Of a stretch of DNA of 13,358 nucleotides, positions 7,845 to 13,358 are shown piece by piece; within the stretch, counting starts at the first letter, position 1, and each line of letters starts with the position of its first letter. The position numbers and the translations under genes were made by a program. The notes beneath the pieces were generated by a model. The model made no database searches. It had not been told where the DNA came from and saw only the letters and a program-made list of their open reading frames with translations. This stretch comes from Bacteroidales bacterium (GTDB taxonomy: Bacteria > Bacteroidota > Bacteroidia > Bacteroidales > FEN-979): the NCBI GenBank assembly GCA_023231065.1, contig JALNWE010000075.1, forward strand, positions 1-13,358, written 5' to 3'.

Positions 7845-8124
7845 CTGCTTTTAATCAGTTTTGATCAGATATCATCAACCCATATATTTATAGAATTTGA
7901 CTTAATTCATAATGAGTCCCCCGCTTTCTGGTTCACACAACAATATCATCAGGCCACCGGGAACAGAAGCTGGCAGATACGAAACGCCGCAGGGGCCGAC
8001 ACCCCGATCAGAAAAATTGTAGTGTTCTAAAGGCTAATATGAATCGGTTCCATGGAGTATCTTCCCGTTTGAAAAATTATAGGTAATTTAGCCTATCGTC
8101 CTATAATCTAAAGTACAACTTGAT
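7845..8124. other. Intergenic stretch with an unexplained GC-richer block
   Basis: This 280-base stretch separates the inverted repeat from the glycosyltransferase gene. About 7910-8020 is visibly richer in G+C than its A+T-rich flanks and includes AGGGGCCGACACCCCG, which could form a short hairpin. A 63-codon plus-strand frame (7839-8030) and a minus-strand frame both run through it, but neither has a convincing start context nor resembles a family I know. It could be a gene remnant, a non-coding RNA or a mobile-element scar. Near the glycosyltransferase start, TATAAT (8102-8107) is too close to the ATG to be a safe promoter call. Confidence 0.3.
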
Positions 8125-9261
8125 ATGAAAGTTTTAATTTTATCCTGTGCTACGGGGGAGGGGCATAACTCGGCAGCCAAAGCCATCCGCGAATACTTTA
8201 ATATGCATGGGATCGGGTGCGAAGTAATTGATACGCTGTCTTTGGTTAGTCCTGCTGTTTCGCAAACCGCATCTGATTTATATGTTTTTTCAACAAGAAC
8301 GCGGTTGTTCAGGCTCCTGTATAATGCTGGCACAATGGTAAGCGGCAATAAATCAAAGTCCGCGGTTTATTTTGCGAATAAACTCTATTGTGGTAAGTTG
8401 CTGGAATACATAAAAGAAAACGAGTATGATACCATTATTTGCACTCATTTATTTCCGGCAGAAGCGCTTACGGCATTAATAAGATCAAAGAAATTACCCG
8501 CCACAACTGTCTTTGTTATGACGGATTATACCTGTATTCCGTTTATGGAAGAGACACAACTGGATTATTATATTGTTCCTCATGAGCATTTAATAGAAGA
8601 GTGTGTAAAGAAAGGACTTTTGCGGGATAAATTATTTCCTTACGGAATTCCTTTAAGACAAATGTTCTATTCCTCTCAATTAAAAGAAAACGCGAGAATG
8701 GAATGTAAACGTCTTTTTGGCGATAGAATCAATGAAAACGAAAAGTGGTTGCTGGTTATGTCAGGCAGCATGGGTTTTGGCAATTTGAAAGATTTGGTAA
8801 ATCAAATAATCGGTGAATGTGAAATGAATGTGGAACTTTTCCTTGTCTGTGGAAATAATGTCAAATTACTGAAAACACTGACTAAGGAATTTGGTGACCA
8901 TGACAATATTGCCATACTTGGGTTTACCGACCGGATTTCGATATTAATGGATGCCTGTGATGTGCTTTTTACCAAACCCGGCGGATTATCAAGCACGGAA
9001 GCTGCTGCAAAAAATATCCCCATCATCCACACGGCTCCCATTCCGGGGTGCGAGACCAAAAATGCAGAGTTTTTCCATTATCACGGAATGTCATATAGCA
9101 CCAGCGATATCAAAGAACAGGTAAGGAGAGCGCTCCGGTTATGCAATGACATTCCTTACAGAAATAAAATGATCGCTTCCCAAAAAATGAATGTCAACCC
9201 CGGTTCGAGTGAAAATATTCTGAATATTTTTACAGATCCGCATAAACTAAATTACCCATAA
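8125..9261 (+). CDS. GT28 glycosyltransferase, MGDG synthase / UgtP-like
   Basis: This is a 378-residue, two-domain GT-B glycosyltransferase of the family that transfers a sugar from a UDP-sugar to diacylglycerol or a similar lipid at the cytoplasmic membrane face. The N-terminal MGDG-synthase-type domain has SCATGEGHNSAAKAI (7-21), with the family Gly-x-Gly-His motif (His14). The C-terminal GT28 domain has the glycine-rich SGSMGFGN (213-220) and the donor-binding motif KPGGLSSTEA (284-293), followed by PIPGCETKNAEFF (305-317). The length and both domains are complete, with no signal peptide. The protein reads closely like Clostridia (Lachnospiraceae-type) homologues as I remember them. It also looks more A+T-rich in third positions than the efflux genes, so transfer is possible. 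It is transcribed away from tetR and its own promoter is not clear. MurG is excluded by the N-terminal motif; the acceptor lipid and sugar are not determinable here. Confidence 0.88.
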   Translation: MKVLILSCATGEGHNSAAKAIREYFNMHGIGCEVIDTLSLVSPAVSQTASDLYVFSTRTRLFRLLYNAGTMVSGNKSKSAVYFANKLYCGKLLEYIKENEYDTIICTHLFPAEALTALIRSKKLPATTVFVMTDYTCIPFMEETQLDYYIVPHEHLIEECVKKGLLRDKLFPYGIPLRQMFYSSQLKENARMECKRLFGDRINENEKWLLVMSGSMGFGNLKDLVNQIIGECEMNVELFLVCGNNVKLLKTLTKEFGDHDNIAILGFTDRISILMDACDVLFTKPGGLSSTEAAAKNIPIIHTAPIPGCETKNAEFFHYHGMSYSTSDIKEQVRRALRLCNDIPYRNKMIASQKMNVNPGSSENILNIFTDPHKLNYP

Positions 9262-9292
9262 ATTTTCCAATGAGGAAACCTGCTTTGACTAA

Positions 9293-9481
9293 ATTCACAT
9301 TAGAATATATGGGCATGTTACGGATTTTCATTCAAAACCCAAAAATTTCATTGACCACTATGAGGGCTTAACTGATAAAAACGGATACTTTTCTTTAAAT
9401 GTCGCTAGAAAAAATTACTATTGCATATATGCCATTAAATTAACAGATTATGGTTTATTTCCGTCCAATGAGCTTAACTAA
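9293..9481 (+). pseudogene. Remnant of a carboxypeptidase-regulatory-like protein
   Basis: Between in-frame stops at 9290-9292 and 9479-9481 lies a 62-codon frame without any Met. It reads RIYGHVTDFHSKP, then EGLTDKNGYFSLNVARKNYY, then CIYAIKLTDYG. This is the beta-sandwich pattern of a carboxypeptidase-regulatory-like domain (GxVTDxxxxP ... DxxGxFxLxV), with the middle shortened between SKP and the EGLTDKNG part. After DYG (about 9450) the frame gives only a short nonsense tail, while the next frame gives MVYFRPMSLTKS, which looks like a later part of the same protein. With no start codon, an internal deletion and a frame change, I read it as a decayed gene. Confidence 0.6.
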
Positions 9482-10079
9482 GTCTTATTTATTAATCGAT
9501 ACCATCGCTTTTTTGTTTAATGATTTGGTCCAGGATAAGAAAGGGAATGTCTATGCAACCAATAGCCGTGGCCGGGAAATCTACAAAATAGATTATCAAA
9601 CAGATTCTGTCAGTTTATTCTATAAAGGGGTTCAAATTGACCATCCGAACGGAATAACCATCTCCCCTGATAATAAATATCTTTATATTGCCTCAACTAC
9701 AAAGGGTATCAGAATATTGGATTTAAAAACAAGGGAGATAACAGGTGAAGCCAACAACAACATTAACTCATACGGTATCGACGGATTAAAATATTATAAA
9801 AACAGTTTAATCGGAATCCAGAATGGGGTGGAAAAATTGAGCGAAATAAAGATCAACAGATATTTTCTTGATGGATCCGGGACTAAAATCACAAAAATGG
9901 AAATCATCGATCAGAATAATCCTTTTTTCGATATACCCACGACGTTTGTCATTCATAAAGATTCACTTTATTGCCTGGCAAACAGCCAATTAAGTAAAAT
10001 TGACCAAAAAACCAATAAAATACTGAATCCCGGTTTGTTGAAGGATGTCCTGATATTAAAATATGAATTGAAAGACTAA
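9450..10079 (+). pseudogene. Truncated SMP-30/gluconolactonase-like beta-propeller fused to a foreign N-terminal scrap
   Basis: The open frame is 209 residues, shorter than the roughly 300 of SMP-30/gluconolactonase-type six-bladed propellers. Residues about 20-209 are propeller-like: NDLVQDKKGNVYATNS (24-39), HPNGITISPDNKYLYIAS (65-82) and GIDGLKYYKNSLIGIQNG (109-126) are successive blades. Asn67 and Asp111 match the conserved metal-ligand Asn and Asp of the family. The first blades, including the usual metal-ligand Glu, are missing. Residues 1-12 (MVYFRPMSLTKS) do not fit a propeller and appear to continue the decayed gene just upstream, so the present ATG is probably an internal codon of that older gene. 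A deletion joining two genes best explains this. The remaining frame is intact, so a shortened product could still be made. The 3' end overlaps the convergent radical SAM gene by 4 bases. Confidence 0.6.
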
Positions 10080-11686
10080 TTTTGGGGCGCCATCCGCAGG
10101 TTAAATTTTTCCTCTCCTTTATTTTCAATATCGGCTATCGTTCTTTTTGTAACCGACAGGATGTAATTTTTCTGTTTCTGAAAGTGGATGAACATGGCTG
10201 CAAGGTTTACCGCTACTTCAATTCCTTTTGGATTCCGGAGAATGATAGTGAAAAACATTTTCCAGTACAACAAACCTGTCCTTGAAGAAAACCCCACTGT
10301 ACGGCTGACCCGCAGGAACGAACGCATATAGATAAGCCAGGTCCTGAAGTCCGGCTTGTGGCGGTATTTGGGTTTGACCCTTAAGCTGGTATAAACAATA
10401 CGCCGGTAATAATGTTTCGGATCGAAAACCGCATCGATGACCCTGAAATAATTGTTAAGGATCTGGGTCCGGGGGATTTTCGTAACAAAATTCAATCCGC
10501 TGGTCATCTGGTCGATATCGGTATCGGTAACGGTACGGGAGGCCAACTGGAACAGCCTGCCTTCCGACTCCAGCCTGCGGGTAAGCTGTGTATTGGGCAG
10601 CGCATAGAGTAATCCGATCATGGCCATGCAGATGCCGGAGTCCTGGATGGAATCGATCATACGATCTGCGATCTGCTTGCTTTCACTGTCGAACCCGATG
10701 ATGTACCCGCCATTGCTTACGATTCCATACGACAGGATCTTCCGGACCGCATCTTCAACCGGTTTGTTAACATTCTGATTCTTCTGGGCGATGGTGAGGG
10801 TTTCATTTTCGGGGGATTCGATACCCAGGAAAACATACCTGAAATCAACATCTTTCATGAGCTGAAGCAACTCGTCGTCATCGGCAAGATCCACAGAGGC
10901 TTCGGTGGTAAAATAAAAAGGATATTTATGCTTTTGGGTCCAGATCTTGATTTCGCGAAGGAGTTCTTTTACTTTCTTTTTATTCCCGATGAAATTATCG
11001 TCCACCATGTCGATGTGTCCCCGGTAGCCCAGGTCGTAAAGAGACTGCAATTCCCTTATTATCTGTTCATTCGTTTTATAACGGGGAACACGGCCATAGA
11101 GTTCGATGATATCACAGAATTCGCAATTGAAGGGGCATCCACGGATGAATTGGAGCCCGATCATGATATAGTTCCTGAATTTGATCAGGTCAAACCGTGG
11201 CACCACCGCTTTTTGCATATCTGCTCTTTCTTTGGAGCAATATCTGCCTTTTTGCACTCCCTTTTTAAGGTCTTCCAGAAACATGGGAATGGTAATCTCT
11301 CCCTCGCCAAGTACCAGAAAATCGGCCTCTTTATAAAGATCGGGCTGGGAGGATGGGTCAGACCCGCCAACGACCACCTGGCGGCCCATCCGATGCGCCT
11401 TCACAATGAATGCAAGCAGACTGTCCTGCTGGGGGAGCATACCACCCGTACAGACAATATCGGCCCATGAAAAATGCTCATCGAGCAGGGGTTCCACATT
11501 TTCATCTATCAACTTAAACGTCCAATGCTGGGGGAGGAGGGCTGCTACCGTGAGCAGGCCAAGAGGGGCGGCGGGATATTTTGCCCCTACAATTTCACAA
11601 ACATCCTGGTAATTCCAAAAACTAAATGCTGAAAATTTTGTTTGAACCAGTAAACATTTTGTTGCACCATCAAATAGATTCTTCAA
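10076..11686 (-). CDS. B12-binding radical SAM protein with DUF4070-like C-terminus
   Basis: This 536-residue enzyme is cytoplasmic or membrane-associated. The N-terminal cobalamin-binding-type domain (about 10-145) has the family pattern YPAAPLGLLTVAALLP (37-52), and VVVGGSDPSS and FLVLGEGE further on. The radical SAM core (about 175-380) has Cys184-x3-Cys188-x2-Cys191 (GCPFNCEFCD), which ligates the 4Fe-4S cluster, then DMVDDNFIGNKK and FTTEASVDLADD as later strands. The C-terminal part (about 395-505) resembles DUF4070, the arrangement of HpnP-like proteins. The start codon is TTG: an in-frame TAA sits immediately upstream, AAGGA lies a few bases before it, and the next in-frame Met (residue 83) would delete half of the B12 domain. 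Class B radical SAM enzymes of this kind typically methylate unactivated carbons or remodel lipids. The substrate is unknown, and no hopanoid or other pathway gene lies nearby. Confidence 0.88.
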   Translation of the reverse strand: MKNLFDGATKCLLVQTKFSAFSFWNYQDVCEIVGAKYPAAPLGLLTVAALLPQHWTFKLIDENVEPLLDEHFSWADIVCTGGMLPQQDSLLAFIVKAHRMGRQVVVGGSDPSSQPDLYKEADFLVLGEGEITIPMFLEDLKKGVQKGRYCSKERADMQKAVVPRFDLIKFRNYIMIGLQFIRGCPFNCEFCDIIELYGRVPRYKTNEQIIRELQSLYDLGYRGHIDMVDDNFIGNKKKVKELLREIKIWTQKHKYPFYFTTEASVDLADDDELLQLMKDVDFRYVFLGIESPENETLTIAQKNQNVNKPVEDAVRKILSYGIVSNGGYIIGFDSESKQIADRMIDSIQDSGICMAMIGLLYALPNTQLTRRLESEGRLFQLASRTVTDTDIDQMTSGLNFVTKIPRTQILNNYFRVIDAVFDPKHYYRRIVYTSLRVKPKYRHKPDFRTWLIYMRSFLRVSRTVGFSSRTGLLYWKMFFTIILRNPKGIEVAVNLAAMFIHFQKQKNYILSVTKRTIADIENKGEEKFNLRMAPQN

Positions 11687-11710
11687 TTAATTCCTTTCTT
11701 CACTTCAACC

Positions 11711-11736
11711 GTTTCAGACATGATCAGGCCTGAAAC
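11711..11736. repeat. Hairpin upstream of the radical SAM gene
   Basis: GTTTCAG (11711-11717) and CTGAAAC (11730-11736) form a 7-base stem with a 12-base loop. On the plus strand a T-run (11743-11749) follows after six bases, so it could be a weak terminator. However, no plus-strand gene runs into it. On the minus strand it would sit in the leader of the radical SAM gene, about 25 bases ahead of its TTG, where it could be an operator or a leader structure. Its role is undetermined. Confidence 0.35.
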
Positions 11737-11787
11737 ACACACTTTTTTTACTTTAAATTTTGAGTTTGCTCCGAAAAGTAAATCTTA

Positions 11788-11865
11788 TTTTTACCACGCA
11801 AAGACACATATATTTCATATTCAATTGTTTAATATTTAGCGTCTTAGCGATTTTGCGGTGAAAAA
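11788..11865. repeat. Imperfect inverted repeat of the dispersed CGCAAAGACGC type
   Basis: The left arm TTTTTACCACGCAAAGACAC (11788-11807 region) and the right arm, read on the minus strand as TTTTTCACCGCAAAATCGC followed by TAAGACGC, are similar in inverted orientation around an A+T-rich centre of about 30 bases. The right arm carries an extra copy-like unit. Sequences of the form ACCGCAAAGACGCAAAG are, from memory, a common intergenic repeat in environmental Bacteroidota genomes. The element would fold into a long imperfect hairpin. Only one copy is present in this window, so the repeat nature is not shown here. Confidence 0.5.
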
Positions 11866-11988
11866 TAGTTTCCGGAAAAGACTCAATATTCTAATTATAA
11901 CGATAAAATTGCTGGAATAATTGCAGTTTACCGGAAAAATTCACCACGATTTGCTTGGAAATATGCAAAGAATAAAGCCGCAAACATC

Positions 11989-12019
11989 AAAAAAAGGGCT
12001 CCTTCCGAAGCCCCTTTTT
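11989..12019 (-). terminator. Factor-independent terminator after the T9SS cargo gene
   Basis: Read on the minus strand, a stem GGGCT/AGCCC (12013-12009 with 12000-11996) closes an 8-base loop and is followed by seven T's (11995 to 11989). It lies about 40 bases after the stop of the gene ending at 12057. A run of five T's also follows the stem on the plus strand (12015-12019), so it could act in both directions, though no plus-strand transcript is expected. Confidence 0.85.
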
Positions 12020-12056
12020 CAATCAAAATAATCACTAACTAATTACAGTATAGGCC

Positions 12057-13358
12057 CTATTTTGTTATGATCACTTTACGGTTAACCGGATTGCAATCTT
12101 TGAGTGTAATCTCTATTGTGTAGCTTCCAGCCTTCAGGTTAGAAGTATTGATCCTGACGGTTTTATTTTGCAGGTCATGGTTTTCGTAAACCGAAATTCC
12201 CAGGTAGTTGATCATTTTTATACTCCGGATGGTTCCGGGAGCCTGAATGTTTAAACATTCATAGGCCGGGTTGGGGAATACCATGATAGAAGAAGGATCC
12301 TTTTCGGAAATTCCTACCCCAAAACCGCTTTCGACTCCATTCTCATATTGTGGGACAAAGATATTTCCGTTGTAATCGGCAAATTCTCTTGGTGTTGGAT
12401 TATCGCTCCAGGTTAAATTTGTTGAAATGCCATCGGCTGCAAGCCAATTAAAATTAAGGTCAAAGAAGTTCCCGTCAGGGATGTTGATGCCTTCCAGACT
12501 AGCCGCCCAGACGAAAGTAAGATGGCCTGATGAAGGATTGCCGACAATAACATCATTGATCCCATTATGCCAGTTGGTAACACTTGTATATGTAAGGATG
12601 GCCGGGTCGTATTCAATGGTGAACTGGAACGATCCGAGGTTCATTAGGTTTTCGGCATGAACAGGAATGGTAACCGGTCCTGGATGAATATCCGAGATGT
12701 TCGCAATGGCCAGTGTAGCCTCGGGCAAAATGATACCTGCCTGGGCAACGGTGACCTCAACGGGGCTTCCGGTTGCATCGGGAGCGGTAACGGTAATGGT
12801 TCCGATCCTTGGGGAGGTTGAAGTATTTGCAGTATAAGCTACTTCAATGGTCCCCGAATTAACTCCGGTGCCGCCACTGGTAATTGTCAGCCAGTCGCTT
12901 CCCGAAGTAACGGCAGCCGAATAATTCATAGTCCCGGTCCCTGTGTTGGCAACGGCGAAAGTTGTGGTCCCTGCTTCAACGGTCACATCCTGGTTGGAAG
13001 GGGTAACCGAGAGAACGGGTTGAGGTACAAAGGCTGCCTGGGCAACGGTAACCTCAACGGGGCTTCCGGTTGCATCGGGAGCGGTAACGGTAATGGTTCC
13101 GATCCTTGTGGAGGTTGAAGTATTTGCGGTATAAGCTACTTCAATGGTTCCCGAATTAACTCCGGTGCCGCCACTGGCAATTGTCAACCAATCTGAACCT
13201 GAACTTACCACTGCAGTATAATTCATAGTCCCGGTCCCTGTGTTGGCGACGGCGAAAGTTGTGGTCCCTGCTTCAACGGTCACATCCTGGTTGGAAGGGG
13301 TAACAGTAAGAACGGGTTGAGGCACAAAGGCAGCCTGGGCAACGGTAACCTCAACGGG
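12057..13358 (-). CDS. T9SS-secreted protein with BACON-like tandem repeats and a cohesin-like domain (N-terminus beyond window)
   Basis: The reading frame is open to the right edge, so the beginning is missing. An apparent start at 13325 is only a GTG inside a repeat unit. The visible part has two full units and the end of a third unit of 99 residues (LTVTPSNQDVTVEAGTTTF ... SGSDWLTI ... GTITVTAPDATG ... VEVTVAQA). Their DWLTI and 'VTVAQA' endings are those of BACON-like (Bacteroidota carbohydrate-binding-associated) domains. Next comes a cohesin-like beta-sandwich (about 205-335 counting from 13325: VTIPVHAENLMNLGSFQFTI, then YDPAILTYT, and LTFVWAASL further on). The C-terminal 78 or so residues are a type IX secretion sorting domain (VFPNPAYECLNI ... 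LKAGSYTIEI ... RKVIITK), which directs export and usually surface attachment. Function is probably adhesion or polysaccharide binding. No catalytic domain is visible in this part. A strong terminator follows. Confidence 0.9.
   Translation of the reverse strand, partial: PVEVTVAQAAFVPQPVLTVTPSNQDVTVEAGTTTFAVANTGTGTMNYTAVVSSGSDWLTIASGGTGVNSGTIEVAYTANTSTSTRIGTITVTAPDATGSPVEVTVAQAAFVPQPVLSVTPSNQDVTVEAGTTTFAVANTGTGTMNYSAAVTSGSDWLTITSGGTGVNSGTIEVAYTANTSTSPRIGTITVTAPDATGSPVEVTVAQAGIILPEATLAIANISDIHPGPVTIPVHAENLMNLGSFQFTIEYDPAILTYTSVTNWHNGINDVIVGNPSSGHLTFVWAASLEGINIPDGNFFDLNFNWLAADGISTNLTWSDNPTPREFADYNGNIFVPQYENGVESGFGVGISEKDPSSIMVFPNPAYECLNIQAPGTIRSIKMINYLGISVYENHDLQNKTVRINTSNLKAGSYTIEITLKDCNPVNRKVIITK
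12739..13358. repeat. Tandem direct repeat, exact 297-bp period
   Basis: The segment starting GCCTGGGCAACGGT recurs at 12739, 13036 and 13333, so the period is exactly 297 bp (99 codons), with two complete units and the first 26 bases of a third before the window ends. The units differ at scattered positions, most densely where the protein reads NYTAVVSSGSDWLTIAS versus NYSAAVTSGSDWLTITS, and are otherwise nearly identical. The high nucleotide identity suggests recent duplication or ongoing homogenisation, and copy number may vary between strains or be misassembled. Confidence 0.92.

Noticed and set aside
7839..8030. A 63-codon plus-strand frame in the intergenic region
   Set aside because: The start lies inside an inverted repeat with no ribosome-binding sequence, and the product is unrecognised; kept only as part of the unexplained block.
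8088..8348. An 86-codon minus-strand frame over the start of the glycosyltransferase gene
   Set aside because: It is antisense to the conserved GEGHNSAAKA region of a well-supported gene.
10928..11470. A 180-codon plus-strand open frame opposite the radical SAM gene
   Set aside because: It is antisense to a gene with clear cluster-binding cysteines and full domain structure; its translation resembles no family.
10076..11686. Naming the radical SAM gene hpnP (hopanoid C-2 methylase)
   Set aside because: The domain layout is shared by many DUF4070 proteins and no hopanoid gene is in the window, so the specific name is not supported.
12739..13358. Regular repeats that might suggest a CRISPR-like array
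   Set aside because: The unit is 297 bp, in frame and coding throughout with no spacers; it is a protein-domain repeat.

Overview
The window looks like a chromosomal segment from a Bacteroidota member, most likely an environmental or anaerobic Bacteroidales-type organism. Evidence from the sequence: a protein at the right edge that ends in a type IX secretion (Por) C-terminal sorting domain and carries BACON-like repeats; a Bacteroidota-style promoter (TAATTTTG as the -7 box) ahead of the tetR gene; and efflux proteins of the lipoprotein-adaptor type common in this phylum. The assignment is an inference, since no rRNA or marker gene is present.

Left half (about 106-7757, all on the minus strand). 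A TetR-type regulator (7687-7109) is followed by an outer-membrane TolC-like factor (7068-5590), a periplasmic adaptor lipoprotein (5593-4550), an RND inner-membrane pump (4537-1454) and a small PII/CutA-like protein (1457-1152). Two of the junctions are 4-base ATGA overlaps and the others are 12 and 40 bases, so this reads as one operon encoding a complete tripartite efflux system, its repressor and a soluble PII-like accessory protein. A predicted promoter with two adjacent inverted repeats lies just upstream of tetR and fits autorepression. A secreted alpha/beta hydrolase (1029-106) follows 122 bases downstream and may or may not share the transcript. The first 119 bases may hold the tail of a plus-strand gene that runs in from the left.

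Middle (7688-10079). A 437-base intergenic region contains the tetR promoter/operator, a second perfect inverted repeat and an unexplained GC-richer block. It is followed on the plus strand by a processive-type GT28 glycosyltransferase (MGDG synthase/UgtP-like), which recalls Clostridia homologues and may be acquired. Next comes a degraded stretch: a Met-less reading frame of a carboxypeptidase-regulatory-like protein, frame-shifted into a short second piece that is fused to the C-terminal two thirds of an SMP-30/gluconolactonase-like beta-propeller. This looks like a deletion scar between two genes.

Right part (10076-13358, minus strand). A B12-binding radical SAM protein with a DUF4070-like C-terminus starts at a TTG codon. 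Upstream of it is a 370-base intergenic region with a hairpin, an imperfect inverted repeat of the dispersed 'CGCAAAGACGC' type, and a good factor-independent terminator. That terminator serves the last gene, a cell-surface or secreted protein with exact-period (297 bp) BACON-like tandem repeats, a cohesin-like domain and a T9SS sorting domain, which is cut off by the right edge. No CRISPR array, tRNA, rRNA or intact insertion sequence was seen.
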